The notes: a model not told the origin generated them from the sequence alone. Shown: positions 13,972 to 26,923, counted from the stretch's first letter. The stretch: DNA of 64,000 nucleotides from Smittia aterrima (GCA_033063855.1 CP093831.1:19592001-19656000); one strand, 5' to 3'. Program-made: numbers and translations.

Positions 13972-16900
13972 ATGAAGGAGCTCGTAAGTGAAATAAAAAA
14001 TGTCGACATCGATGAGAGCTTGTACTCACGGCAAATTTACGTGCTTGGAGTGGATGCTATGCGAAAAATGCAAAATTCGGATATTTTGATTTCTGGACTT
14101 GGCGGTGTGGGCGTTGAGATAGCGAAGAACATAATTCTCGGTGGAGTAAAGAGCGTCACGTTGCACGACGACAAGAGTTGCACAACGAGAGACTTGTCGT
14201 CACAATTCTACCTCAGCAAGTTTGCTATCGGCCACAACCGAGCTGAATCTTGCAGGAAGCAGTTATCAGAGCTGAACAATTATGTGTCGACTTCAGTCTT
14301 TACTGAAGAGTTAACAGAAGATTTCCTTGGCAGATTTAAAGTTGTTGTGCTTTGCGAAGCGAGTAGTAAGGAACAGAAGAGAGTTTCGGATGTTTGTCGA
14401 TCAAAGCGAATTGCTTTAATTACTGCCGACACGAAAGGATTATTTGGACAAGTTTTTTGCGACTTTGGAGAGAATTTTGTTGTCTACGACGACGATGGTT
14501 TACCTCTTAAGACAGCTCAAGTTATCTCGATATCGAAGGAAACGGAGGGCGTCATCTCAACTGAGAAGTGGCACAATCTCATCGATGGAGAGTACGTGAC
14601 GTTCTCTGGGGTGAGTGTTGCTATTGATTTGAGTAAGTAATCGTTTGACAGACAATTTTCTGATTTAAGATCGAGGGCATGTCGGAATTGAATCAATCTA
14701 AAGCTGTTAGAGTAAAGAGACTCGGAAACTTTACATTCAGCATCGGAGATACTAGTCAGTTCGGCGAATACATCGAAGGCGGAGTCGTAACACAAGTGAA
14801 GATGCCAAAAACTGTGACCTTCAAAACGCTAAAAGAGGCCGAGAATGAGCCCGAGTTCACTTTCATGTTAATGGACTTGAATAAGTTCAATAATCCTCAA
14901 CAGATTCAAATGGCGTTCACCTCATATCATCGATTCGTTGAGAGACATAAGAGAGAACCATTGCCTTGGAATGATTCAGACGCAATGGAGTTTATAAAGC
15001 TTTGTCTGGAGCGAGCTGATGAATTGAGCATTGAAGTCGACGTAAAACTTGTGACGACATTCTCAAAGATTTGCAAGGGAAATCTAGCTCCCATCAATGC
15101 CATTATTGGTGGTATCGCAGCTCAAGAAGTTATGAAAGCTTGTTCCGGAAAGTTCATGCCGATTTCTCAGTTTTTCTGTTTTGACGCCCTTGAATGCCTT
15201 AGAGATGAAGAGTCGATGCCGAAGTATGTTTCGCAAAGCAACGATTCTCGGTATGATTTTCAGTCAATTGTGTTTGGCGATGATGTACAAAGAAGACTTG
15301 CAGATTCAAAGTTTTTCGTTGTTGGTGCCGGAGCTATAGGATGTGAGTTGCTCAAAAACTTTGCCATGATGGGCGTTGGAGGCGGATACGGAGAGGTGAT
15401 CGTAACAGACATGGATCTCATCGAGAAATCAAATCTCAACCGACAATTTCTCTTCCGCCCTTGCGACGTGGGTTCTCCCAAGTCACGAACAGCAGCGCGA
15501 GCCGTGAAAGTGATGAACAACGAACTCAACATCACACATCATGAGAACAAAGTTTGTGCCGAAACCGAAAACATTTATAGCGAATTTTTCTTCGAACAAC
15601 TCGACGGCGTTGCAAACGCTTTAGACAACGTCGATGCTCGGATGTTTGTCGATCGTAAGTGTGTCATTTATCGGAAGCCTTTAATTGATTCCGGGACACT
15701 CGGAGCGATGGGAAATGTTCAAGTCGTGATTCCGCATTTGTCTGAATCGTATGCATCATCAGTCGACCCACCAGAGAAAAGTGTTCCAGTTTGTACTTTA
15801 CGACACTTCCCGAACGATATTCATCATACCATTCAGTGGGCGAGGGATAGGTTTGAAGGCTACTTTACCAGTGATGTCGTTGACGCGATGAAATTCCTCT
15901 CCGATAAAGATTATCTCGTTAATCTTCTTGAGAAGACAAACGTCGCTACACTCGAATCACTTCAATCGATCAAAAAACTATTGATTGATGAGCGGCCCAA
16001 AGACTTTGTTGACTGTATCAAATGGGCTCGGTTTGCCTTCGAGGACCTGTTCACAAATCAAATTAAACAGTTGCTTTTCAATTTTCCGGTCGACCAAGTG
16101 ACGCCGAGTGGACAACCTTTCTGGTCGGGAAGCAAAAAAATGCCATCATTCATTACGTTCGATGTCAATCAACGATTACATATAGATTTTATTGTTTCAA
16201 CTGCCAATTTACGGGCTGAAGTGTTTGGCCTCGAACAGCAACGTGATTATGGGCGAGTTATTGAGTTCGTTCAAAAGGTTGATGTTCCGTTTTTTGAAGC
16301 GAAATCAAATGTGAAAATTCCGGTGAATGATTCAGAACTCGAACAAGACAAGGATGACGACGAAGTGGATGAAGAAGAGATTCGACAATTAGCTGATGAA
16401 TTAATGAATTTGAATAAATCAGATTTAAAAGCGCAGACTCTACAGTTTGAGAAGGACAATGATGCCAATTTGCACATGGATTTCATTGTCGCAGCGTCTA
16501 ATTTAAGGGCTGAAAATTATAAAATACCTCCGGCCGATAAGCTCAAATCAAAGTTAATTGCTGGAAAGATCCAGCCAGCCATTGCCACATCCACATCGAT
16601 TGTATCAGGTTTTGCGAGCTTGGAGATATATAAAATAGCTCAGGGGTAAGTTTTTCTTCATTTTCATTGGATTTTGGGATGAGTTTGTCAATTTTGTCAA
16701 AAGAAAAATGTGCTTTGATTAAACTTGAAAAACTTTACTGACATTTTCTACCTGAAAATTCAATTCACAAACTTTTAATTAAAATGTCGACAAGAACTTT
16801 CAACTTTTTCTTCGTTTGTTTATCAGCTTTAAGGACATCAGGCGATACCAAAACAGTTACTTCAACCTGGCTGACAATTCCTACGCCTTCTCAGAGCCAA

Positions 16901-17244
16901 AAGAAGCCGCCACTAGCACTTTCTATAATACAAACTGGACGATATGGGATCGCTTCGAGATTAACCGCCCGATGACATTGCGACAGCTATTAGATTACTT
17001 CAAGAAAGAGCATCGTCTCGAGATAACAATGCTGTCACAGAATGTCACGATGCTGTTCTCGTTTTTCATGTCAGAAAAGAAGCTGAAGCAACGTGAGAAT
17101 TTATTGATAGACGAGTGCATAGAGCACATAATGGAGGAGAAAATTGAACCACACATCAAGTCACTAATATTGGAAGCTTATTGTTGCGATGACGACGATG
17201 TAGAAGTTGAAGTGCCTTACATCAGATATCTCCTCAAGCCGTAA
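13972..17244 (+). CDS. Uba1: Ubiquitin-activating enzyme E1 (Uba1)
   Basis: E1 enzyme: it adenylates the ubiquitin C-terminus with ATP, takes the ubiquitin onto a catalytic cysteine as a thioester and passes it to E2 enzymes, in cytosol and nucleus. Three exons, 13972-14610, 14670-16645 and 16827-17244, join in phase to give 1010 residues, the usual UBA1 length. In order: inactive adenylation domain from residue about 15 (LYSRQIYVLG, then SGLGGVGVEIAKN); the first cysteine-domain half and linker; active adenylation domain near residue 430 (VVGAGAIGCELLKNF, then TDMDLIEKSNLNRQF); catalytic cysteine in PVCTLRHFP (Cys about 588, codon at 15792-15794); a late conserved block (HMDFIVAASNLRAENYKIP); and a C-terminal ubiquitin-fold domain (RLEITMLSQNVTMLFSFFM) ending VPYIRYLLKP. 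That last domain matches UBA1 rather than UBA6. The ATG at 13972 precedes the conserved DIDESLYSRQ block. All key motifs are intact, so the protein should be active. Confidence 0.97.
14611..14669 (+). other. Uba1 intron 1 (59 nt)
   Basis: Begins GTGAGTGTTG and ends TTTAAG. It separates codons for FSG and IEGMSEL, phase 0. Without splicing the frame stops 10 codons later. A 59-nt intron is typical of compact dipteran introns. Confidence 0.9.
16646..16826 (+). other. Uba1 intron 2 (181 nt)
   Basis: Begins GTAAGTTTTT and ends TTTATCAG. It interrupts the Gly codon in YKIAQG-FKDIRRY (phase 2), just before the ubiquitin-fold domain region. The downstream frame and its match to UBA1 confirm the junction. 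Confidence 0.9.
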
Positions 17245-20200
17245 ATATTTATCCACACAACCATCGCGCAACTCAAATATTAGAACGTCTTAATGTTTCC
17301 GTATTGATTAAAAGGAATGAGAAATTCCTGTGTGAATGTTTTAAAGCTTTTAAAGCTTCATCGCATCAACTTCAGCTTAGCGTCAACGTAAATTGGCATG
17401 AAATATAAACATCAAAGCAATGAAAAGCGCTTACTGTCGAAAACATATTTTGTACATTTTATTTGCCAATTGTAAAAGTTCAAATCATAAAATTATTCTG
17501 CGAACATTTTATTCAAATATGAAGGGAAAAGTTTATGATTACAGAAGCTTTAGATTTATTTTTTGATATACGAGTGACGGAATTAGCGAATTTGTCCAAG
17601 TATTCAGTTGCTTCATTAAAATTCAGTTCAAACTGCGCGGCATGTCGCGAGCTTCATTATTTTTTCCCGCTTACATTTTGCCATAAACATAAACTCACTC
17701 TTGTTGAAGATGTCAATTTTACATTTTAATTGAATTTCTGTCTTTATAACAAAGCAAAGAATGAGGACAAAAATGGAAAAAGAAAATAAATCAGAGTCGT
17801 TTCACTTACAAATTATTTCATCTCGGGTAGAGGCAGATGAAAGATGGAAGAAACTTAATGAAAATTATTTGGCAGAACAAATTTAATTTGACTTGCTAAA
17901 CCTTTTTTTTTGCTTCTTTGAGAAAAAGCTTCTTTTATCTTCAAACCAAGTTTCATCATTGTCAACCGTAATTTATTTCATTTCTTTTTTCGTCTTCCCG
18001 TCAACTCCTGCATGAGCACATCCATTGTTATCCATAGGACGAGAAATAATATCGTTTAAAAGAAAATAATACTCCGTTCTCCATAAACACAGAAAAGCGA
18101 TAAAGCAAGTGAAAAGAGAGTGAGAGAGAGAGCAAGCGAAAGAGCTATGTCAAAATAGAAAAGCGAAGATGAACTTTCTTTTCCTTTCGAGTCTAAAAAG
18201 CTTTTCCATTCAACGCGGCAAATGACAAAAAGTACACAAAAAAATGGCTTCATGTCCCATGCTTCTCACATTTCTCTCTCCCTCTTTCACTTTCCTCGCT
18301 TCACGAGCTTTTAGAAGCAAAGAAAAGTCCCGGCGCATATCACGACAGCATCAGCAACAACATGAAAAAATCCTCATGTTTCTGAGCTGTTCACGGGACG
18401 CCGAACGAGGGAAAGGATTTTCGTTTCATTTCGAAAATATATAAAAGAATAAAAGATTGTTTGTTGGCACAGTGAATGGCAAGCTCGAGAGAAAACTACC
18501 GAGGACATTACATACATAGAAAGGAGAGAAAAATGGTCAGAATGACATTATGACAGAAGGAAGGACGCGATATATGATTGTTGAGGTTAAAGGAGGACAT
18601 GGAAGTCGTACGTTTCTTTCTTCGGGGAGCTTTCGCATTTATGTACGTTGATAACATCGTTAGAAGCAAAAAGCAGTCGCCATTGTGTTGAGGACCGCAC
18701 GACCCAGCTCGAAACTTTTTGTTAATTACGTGACTGTTTTCAAAGTTTATATTTCTGCTGAAACGAGCGTGATTTAAAGGAGCTAACAAAATATTTAAAA
18801 CATTGAAAAGTTTATGAACTTTGTGATTTATTCGAGAGTTTTCTAAAGATTAAGAAAAACTTTCAACTGTAATCGAGAACATTGGGTATCGAATTCAATA
18901 TAACAATTTTCTTGAAGGGTTAGAAAGAAAGGATAAAAAAGCTTGAACATCCAAAAATGTTTCCTACTGGGACCGAATGATTTCTGTCTTCAAGCGAAAC
19001 GAAAAGATTACGGAAAAATGAGTTCGAAACGTCGTCATTCTGAATGCTTATCCTCGTCATTCTTTTCACTCTCGATGAGAATAAAAATACAAAACAAATT
19101 GCACGGATGTGTTTGTTGTTAGTGGATCCAGCTAGAGACGAGTGGAAAAAGATTCGTTTTTAGGTCTTCGGACCGAGTTAATGTGCAAAAGCCGTTCAGC
19201 ATTAGTTCACAGTTTTTCTCGAATGTTTTCAGACGGAAAATTGATGGACCAATTTATTTTCCATTTCACTCTTTGTGCGAATGTTTTCGGTTCTATTTAA
19301 TGGCAGAATTTTATTGTCTGTCGCAACGGCGCCAGCGATGAAATTTCATTTTCGCTTAAAGCAATTTCCTTTTAAATTCGAATTTGTTTTTCTTGCGACA
19401 ACTCCTGGTCCGCTTCTGATTAGTTTCTAATCCTTCTCGCTTCCGTTTCGATTAAACGAATTATTATCTCGTTAATCAATAACGAGACAAAAAAAAACTT
19501 TATTGCCAATATTCTCTCTCTAACGCGGATTGTGCTTAATTTCATGGCTCATCGAATGGGCTCGAAACATGATTAGATTTTTCGTCAGTGATTCATGAGC
19601 TATGACGATGGGCACGAAGCCTTTTTTTACTCCTCGATCTTTTTTAACCAGATTAGCGAAAAGTTTCACTCGCAATTTGATTATTTTTAGCTTTTATTTC
19701 TGAGTGAAAGATGTTGCCACTTAACCAAAATTACTCGAGCTCAACATAATCAGCTTGAGTTTGATGAAAGGAAATGTTTTATTAAATAACATAAAGCTCT
19801 TAATATGAGAAAAGTTATTTTTTCATCCGACCGCCCACACATAATAAGCAACGCTCGTTAGTTCATCAAAATGAAATTCAATGCTTTTAATGATCATAAA
19901 GTTTTCTGTGATTATGAACCTTTGCGTATGTTAAGCAATAATCGCTGGATGATCCAGAGAATTAACATGAACTTGTTCGCGGTTGTTAACCCGCGAGGGA
20001 TTAAAATCGCTGTCGTTGAACTGGAGACTACAAAACACAACAAACATGCATCACCTCAATCCCACACAAACTCGCTCTTGTTTTTCTTTATCTCAGATTA
20101 TATCTGGAGGGGCTACACACATCACAATAACAACAAGGACATTGAAGAGCCGGTTTTATCGTTTCAAGTGCTTTTGGTTATCAACACTCAATATTCCCGC

Positions 20201-20640
20201 CCCCCGCTTCCTCTTTCTCTTTGTTTGTTTGTTTATGATGTCGACGAGAAGATTCGCTTACACTTAATTGAATCTTGAATCACAAATTTTCTTTTCTCTT
20301 CGTTCGCTATGATAATGTGTGTTACACAAAACCAAACGAGGGTCATCAATCTTATGAAATATGCGCTCTCCCCCTTTCACATCACATTCGTATACCTTCA
20401 AGTGGAAAATTTAATTTAGTGAAAAGGGATCAGGAAGTGTTGTGCAATAAATTGGGATCGGAGGAAGGTTTTGTCAGGCTCCACGAATATTCCGAAAAAG
20501 TCTCTGACAATCAGGTGACTTATTAGACTAATGTTTCAAGTCCCTTTCTAGGAACTCGTTTGGTTAGACGACAACAGAACGTGACACAATACACAAATAA
20601 TCCCCAAAGGAAATCTCTTTCAGCACATGAGAACTTTAAG
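17245..20640. other. Spacer downstream of Uba1, no gene seen
   Basis: The first few hundred bases probably hold the Uba1 3' untranslated region (AATAAA-type signal near 17784). The rest has only short open frames without supporting splice sites. A purine-rich stretch of GA repeats occurs near 18115-18135. Nothing else stands out. Confidence 0.5.
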
Positions 20641-20690
20641 TGTTGGTTTTTAAGGATTTTTTCGTAGAAAAAACCTTATTGTGGCCACTA

Positions 20691-20737
<47 letters not shown>
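20691..20737 (+). repeat. (TGTC)n microsatellite
   Basis: About 11-12 uninterrupted TGTC units. A complementary ACAG run with fewer units lies on the far side of the minisatellite (about 21049-21060), so the two could pair in a single strand. Confidence 0.95.
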
Positions 20738-20750
20738 GACCAAAAACCAT

Positions 20751-21020
20751 AAGTTGCCATAAGTTGCCATAAGTTGCCATAAGTTGCCATAAGTTGCCAT
20801 AAGTTGCCATAAGTTGCCATAAGTTGCCATAAGTTGCCATAAGTTGCCATAAGTTGCCATAAGTTGCCATAAGTTGCCATAAGTTGCCATAAGTTGCCAT
20901 AAGTTGCCATAAGTTGCCATAAGTTGCCATAAGTTGCCATAAGTTGCCATAAGTTGCCATAAGTTGCCATAAGTTGCCATAAGTTGCCATAAGTTGCCAT
21001 AAGTTGCCATAAGTTGCCAT
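20751..21020 (+). repeat. 10-bp minisatellite, 27 perfect copies
   Basis: The unit AAGTTGCCAT repeats 27 times without error over 270 bp, then decays through two variant units (AAGTTACCAA, AAGTTTCCAT). The period is not a multiple of three and the unit has no stop on the minus strand, so all three minus-strand frames stay open and give false proteins repeating MATYGNLWQL. Perfect copies imply recent expansion or active homogenisation. Confidence 0.97.
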
Positions 21021-21069
21021 AAGTTACCAAAAGTTTCCATAAATTCACGGACAGACAGACAAACAAACA

Positions 21070-21117
21070 AAAACTTATGGCAAACTTATGGCAGAAAAAG
21101 TTATGGAAACTTATGGC
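21070..21117 (+). repeat. Inverted minisatellite units
   Basis: Units AACTTATGGCA and variants occur three to four times here. They are the reverse complement of the array at 20751-21020. With the TGTC and ACAG runs this makes the whole block a large imperfect palindrome. Confidence 0.8.
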
Positions 21118-21136
21118 TCACAGACGGACGGACAAA

Positions 21137-21230
21137 TTATAAATAATATAATATATAATATAATATATAATATAATATATAATATATAATATATAATATA
21201 TATTATATAATATATAATATAATATATTCT
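21137..21230. repeat. AT-only tandem tract (ATAATATAT units)
   Basis: A nearly pure A/T tract built from TATAATATA-type units, self-complementary at many registers. It is part of the composite repeat block and probably a replication-slippage product. Confidence 0.9.
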
Positions 21231-21240
21231 ATTTTTATTA

Positions 21241-21310
21241 GAAAGTGACGGATAGTTTGGATAGTTGGGATATTTATGGATAGTTTGGATATTTGCGGAT
21301 AGTAGAAATA
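21241..21310 (+). repeat. Degenerate GGATAGTTTGGATA array
   Basis: Four or five imperfect copies of GGATAGT(T)TGGATA with variable spacers, directly after the AT tract and inside the same inverted-repeat borders. Confidence 0.75.
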
Positions 21311-21374
21311 GTTGTAATGGAACATATGAAAATTTAACACCGAAAAGCGAAAAACGAAAAAATCCTTGTACCAG

Positions 21375-21389
21375 GTCACCTTGTGACCG
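21375..21389. repeat. Short palindrome GGTCAC-n-GTGACC
   Basis: GGTCACCTTGTGACC forms a 6-bp stem with a 3-nt loop just outside the right inverted repeat of the element. No counterpart was seen at the left border. Confidence 0.6.
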
Positions 21390-21429
21390 GTCTTCCGAAT
21401 TTTTCTCGTCTTTGGTCGATGTCGAGTGC

Positions 21430-24400
21430 ACACTCACGTCAGATTTTAATTTAGGATATTGCTCGTTGCTCCTGCCCGTTAACATACACACGTTCACTCT
21501 TTTACAGACTATAGCCACATAAGAGAAAGTTAATCACCCGTAGCCTTTTTGCGAAAGAAAATAATTTCTCATTCAGCTTCTCGACCTCAGTGCGAGATGT
21601 GCTTGTCAACTAAAAACGATTATAACTTTGTTACCATCCCATTGAGATTTATGTTTCTCGTAAAAGAAAAACAAGCCATGGACGACGATTCCTTCAACCC
21701 GAAACGAAGGTAAGTTTGTTGGATTTGATCTCAGAAAAAGTTTACATCAAGTCGTTTCTCTTCACCTTTTTTTGTCCTTCTTGAAATTATTCGTTGAAAG
21801 CATTTAGATGGGAAAAGTAAACTCTGTGCCAACAAGAAAGCTGAGAGACATTTTAATTACGAGCTTTGAAGAGCCAAAAAATTACTCTCGGAAAGCTCTC
21901 GTCGCTGTTGCTCCAAACGACCAAACAGAATTGGCTTTCGCAAGCATACCGAACGAGGTCGTAACAGCAGCAACGAGAATTAAATGTACTTGAGGACAAC
22001 AAAAGAGAAGAAAAGAAATTAATTTCAAATGTAAACAATGGCTGAACAACATTAATGACAATCGAGTACATGAAGTCGAATGAAAAGAATTTATCACGGA
22101 ATTGTAAGCCGCTCAACCGTCAGCAGATGCTTTTCGCAGTCGACAGACTGAATGAATGAAGGAAGAGGATTAAACCGCTTTGCCTGCCGCTTCATTCATC
22201 GTCGCTTGTTACGTATAATTGAAAAGTTTACGACAAGAAGAAGACACTGTACGTTACTTTTCAGTTGGATTACTTTAATAGCTTTAAGATTGTGCAAGCG
22301 TGGTTGTGCCGCCAAAAAAAAGATATGACCTATCGACTGAAAGCCTAAATTTTAAATCAATGTTTACTCAATAGATGACATCTCTCAATGAATATAGATG
22401 AATCAAATTATTTCTTATTTTTATCGCTATTTCTCAATGCGATAAAATGATGAAGAGCTCTTCATTCCCATCATCGAGGAATATTTTTAAATCTCGCTAA
22501 ATCTTTGACAAACAATAATCGCATCTCATCTTTTTCTTCGCATTCTCTACTAATGCCGATGCTTCCGCAATGCTATTTTTATCATCGTTCAAGTCGTAAG
22601 AATCCAGTGCTGTGAGAGAATGGAGGGGAAATTAGGGAAACGATGTTACAAGGATAGCAACCAAATATTTTACCAAAGAATTTTCGTTTGATGTTCAAGC
22701 ACCATTGACGAAGGAGCCCTGAATACAAAAGGACGAATTTAACGTCTGAAAGTTGAGCGAATCAAATAAATTCAAAGCATTTTATTTTCATGTGTTTCCT
22801 CGTGCGCATAAATTTGATGAAACATCGAGTGAAAATGCCTTTTATTTTTCTCTTGAAACTCCTCCGTACGTCGCTTCGCTGCTCAACTCCAAATAATTTT
22901 CTCCCTCTATCGGAAAGTCTCTGCTGCCGTCCTTAAACTCACATTATGGGCCCTAACAAGTTTATGCTGAAACATGGAAAAGGGGGAAACTCGATGGCAT
23001 GATAAGCTAATATTTTGACAGAAGCGAAGTCGGGGAGGAGATTTAATGTGATTTGTATCAACGATGATTTCTTTTTTGTTACCAGAACATTGTGCAAGAC
23101 ATAGAATTTGTGCCCTCCATCCCCAATCGTTTTTATCTGCGATTCCCTCGAATTTAATTCTCCTAAACTCTTCTTGAATATTAAAATTCCATTATAAAAA
23201 ACGATGCTTGATGCTCTTAGTTCCGCCAACACTTGTCGTTGATGTACCTATGCCGAACATAAAGTGAGTGCAATTTAATGTTTCGAGAGTGCATTTCGTT
23301 TTGCGAATGCTTACGTGTTTTATCTTGCGTTAATAATCGTCGTAAATGAACGGCAGGCGAATGACACTCTGCCGTGTTTTAAATAAAAATTCAACAGCGC
23401 AATAATATGTCATGCGAAAAAAATGAGTCTGATGGTTGTGCAGCCGCTCTTAAAAAATTTATGGTATGTTTGTGGCTTTCTCTGCTGTAGAAAGACATTT
23501 GTGGTTTACAAAATATAATTTCAATGAGCTAACCATGAAATGATCCTTTTCAAATGTAATGCTATGCTGATGGTGAGTTCATCAGGATAAATTTTATTCA
23601 TTCAGTGAAAGTCTTGTTTAAAGGTAAGGAAAATCCATCACTTATCATGGAGGCTTAAACGATGAGCATTGAAAAATGAGCAATTTATGATTTTTCTCGA
23701 CTTTACTTTTCCTCTCAGCATGATTTATCATTTCACGCATTATACACACATCAATGAATGTGAATTTATCTGAATACTCAGCTCATTGTTATGTAAATGA
23801 ATGGAGAGCTGAGCTTATCGAAGTTTTCTTCAATCGAGTACCAGGTTGAATTATCTCAAAATTTACGATACCCTAAGCTCATTCTACAACTTTCAACGCT
23901 CGGGATTAGATATGTGCGGTTCTTTCCTACCTCGTTAGAGATTTTAACCCATTTTTCTCCGGTTATCACTGAAAAAGGCATAGAAAAGGGTCATGAATGC
24001 CAAACATGGGAGAATTTTTATTAATTCACAAAGTTTCACGGTTGACACTTTTATTATAATGTCACATACACCTCTTCGTCGAATTAGTTTTAAACCTTAC
24101 ATGGCAGGCTCCTATATTATCCAATGAAAATGAAAGCAAAGAGAAGAGTTTTTATTATAGAAAATTACAAAACGTCCTCTAACAAGTTCGTCCTATAACT
24201 GTTTCTGTTTATCGCTTGTAAGGAAGTCTCATCGTTATTCGACCATCCCTCCTACTCTTTGTTATATTTTTGCAATATTAGGCGGATTTCCGATTTGAGA
24301 CCCTTTTTGCTGGCTACAAAATAAATTAAGAGATAATGCTAATTTCTGCTCGGGCCTTTGATAAATTCGAAGAAGGTTCAATGTCGAAAGGAGCTCAATT

Positions 24401-26482
24401 TATTAATAAATACAAAATTTGTTTTCATGTTTTTTACGATGAAGTTACGCACTCGAGTGATTTGAGTAACAACGCAATTACTAAAGTGTTTTGAAAGAAC
24501 TTCTTTCAAAGAAGTCTTACCGTGCTGGGCTTAAACAACAAAGTTGTTTTCAACTTGGAATAAGCTCGCTGCAAAGAAAGTTTATGTTTTATGTGGAAGC
24601 TTTTCTTCGTGCGAAGGAATTGGAGCATTCAAATAAAATGTGACCTTAGGGAACGAACCCTCTCTCTTCCTTGTAGTTAAGGACGCATACACGAGTTACG
24701 TCGTCTCAAAATCGACTTAAAAATTTCCGTCATATTTTCACTCTAGAAGAAAGTAGAATTTGCATTTAAAATTACGAGGATCCCAAACATTCTTGGGAAG
24801 AGAAAAAGGTTTCTGGATGTCAAAGATCAAAAAAGTTTCGTGCGTTGTGTATGTTTGGAATGTTTTCCACATTTTCCATAATTTTCTCTTATTCATTTTC
24901 TCGTTGCGAAGAATTTGTACATTAATTCATGATTTTCGTGCGAGTTGCTTTCCCTTGTCATCTCGTACCCTCAGAATTTACGCTTGGTGAAAGAAATTTA
25001 AAATCTCATTTTGTCGCAAAAAGAGAAAACTTTTTTTTCTTCATCTTCGTTGAATCTTGCGTTGCGTGTTTTGAGCTGAGAAATTATTCAAGCAAATTGC
25101 CGCTAGAATTGTCCCTTTTCCACTCTAATCAGTTGCTATTTCCGTAAGCGACATTCATTTGAACTAGAAAAGTTTTCCTGTCCAAAAGCGGTCGCCGGTG
25201 CTCTAAGCCGCGGCAAACTTCCTCTTGAAAAATGCTAATGAAATTTATTATTTTTTATGAATTCACTTCCTTTAGTCTGTTAACACCACATAAATTATCG
25301 CTTTTATGGTTGGAATCTCGGTGAAACTTTCTCATTGAGGGGTAGATCAGCCAACAACGTCTTAAGGAAAACTTTCCAAATCATCCCCAAGCATTGTTTG
25401 CATTAAAGCGAGAAACTTTTCCAAAGAAGAGCGATCATTACGAGCTTCTCGTTATTTATTGCTTCCTTCGTCTCGCATTTTCCCTCTCGTCCTGACATCG
25501 CATTAAATCAGAAGCAAATTGCGTGCTTTCGCTTTAAGATAACCGAGCGCACACAAAACGGCATCGACGTAATTTAATTAGGTCGGTTGGTTCAGCGAGC
25601 TATTAGAATCGTTAAAACGTTATCAGTGGAAATCATTCAGACAGAACAGTCGTTAATGATCCCTTCTGATGTCATAAATTTTGAAGTTTTATTGCTTACA
25701 CACATTGATGTCGGCGCTTTATTGTTTAGCATACCAAAGAGGGCAAGTGGAGGGATTGAAATACAGCGCATCCTCCGTCCCTCCGAAGCTTTTGTCCATT
25801 AAGTATCTCGGGCAAAGTCAAGAGAGGCAAAAAAGAACTTTTAAATTTATGTGCTTTCTTTAGCAGCCTCGATTCGATAACAGCATAAAAAGTTGAGGCC
25901 ATTAGGGCGAGAGGAGAAAGTAAAAGATTAAATCTAATAAGTCCGACAATAAATTGATAAAATGAGAGTTGAAAATGGCTTTGCCTGAGCTCGTGTTTGC
26001 ACTTCGATTTCTCATCTCTCCACCATCTAGACCAACTACAGAAAGTTTTTCAATTTAAAACAGATTGGAGAACATGAAATACGAGGTTGAAATTTCTACG
26101 TCTCCCGGGTTTAATTTCAAGTCTACTCAGAACATTAAAATCGAGAGCTTGCAAACAAGAGTTAAGCATAAAATATTTCAGTAAAAAATTTAGAAACTCT
26201 GTGACAAATTTTTCAGAAAAACAAAGTTCTTCCTCTACGAAATTGTTTGGAAGCTAGTTAAACATGCATGAATGACTCATTAACAAGCATAGTTGCGAGT
26301 TTTCGAAGCATATGTACATGAAAGCTTTTTCAAGAAACTTTCAATGTGCCGGGAATGTTTCTGAACTAGTTGACAGAGACTTGAGGATGAAATCAAGTGA
26401 AAGGTCGTTTGGGAAAATGCATCAAAGACATTGAAAGAAGAAGTGGAAGCTTTTGAAATTGAACTCGAAATTTTGGGACTTG
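21430..26482. other. Gene-poor spacer
   Basis: Only short, unsupported open frames on both strands. No tandem repeats, tRNA-like folds or matched splice-site pairs were seen. Confidence 0.45.
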
Positions 26483-26733
26483 ACAAGTAACACACCCTAA
26501 AAGTAGCACACCTTTCTATAGAATTTTTATAGAAATTCTATAGAAAATCCATCTGACATATAGATTTTATGTAGAAAATCTATAGAAAATAAATATGTGA
26601 TTTGGGAACTATTAAATTTTAATTAAAAATTAATAGATTTTTAATAGGTAATCCATAGAAAACGTTACGTCAAAAATATGGAAAAAACATTAGAAACTTA
26701 TGGAAATTCTATTTATTTTCAGCAATAACTATG

Positions 26734-26923
26734 GATTTTAAATAGGAAATCCATAGAAAACGTTACGTTTCTTACGTCAGAAATATAGAAAAAAGATTAA
26801 AAATTCATGGAAAATCTATTTGTTTTAAAGAATGGTCATGGATTTTCCATGAATTTTTAATGTTTTTTCTATATTTCTGACGTAAGAAACGTAACGTTTT
26901 CTATGGATTTCCTATATAAAATC
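26734..26923. repeat. Near-perfect long hairpin, 83-bp arms
   Basis: Arms 26734-26816 and 26841-26923 are reverse complements over 83 bp with about two or three mismatches and no gaps, around a 24-nt loop. The core AACGTTACGTTTCTTACGTC is shared exactly. A related single-arm sequence lies just upstream at 26644-26710. If transcribed, the RNA would fold into a long duplex. Confidence 0.9.

Larger units (their letters stand above)
20652..21367. mobile_element. Inverted-repeat element carrying minisatellite (MITE-like)
   Basis: A 13-bp perfect inverted repeat, AAGGATTTTTTCG at 20652-20664 and its complement at 21355-21367, brackets a 716-bp block made almost wholly of simple repeats: a TGTC run, a 10-bp minisatellite, ACAG units, inverted minisatellite units, an AT-only tract and a degenerate GGATAGTTTGGATA array. 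There is no coding capacity for a transposase. The shape fits a non-autonomous inverted-repeat element whose inside has expanded. No target-site duplication is obvious, so the assignment to a transposon class is inference. Confidence 0.5.
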
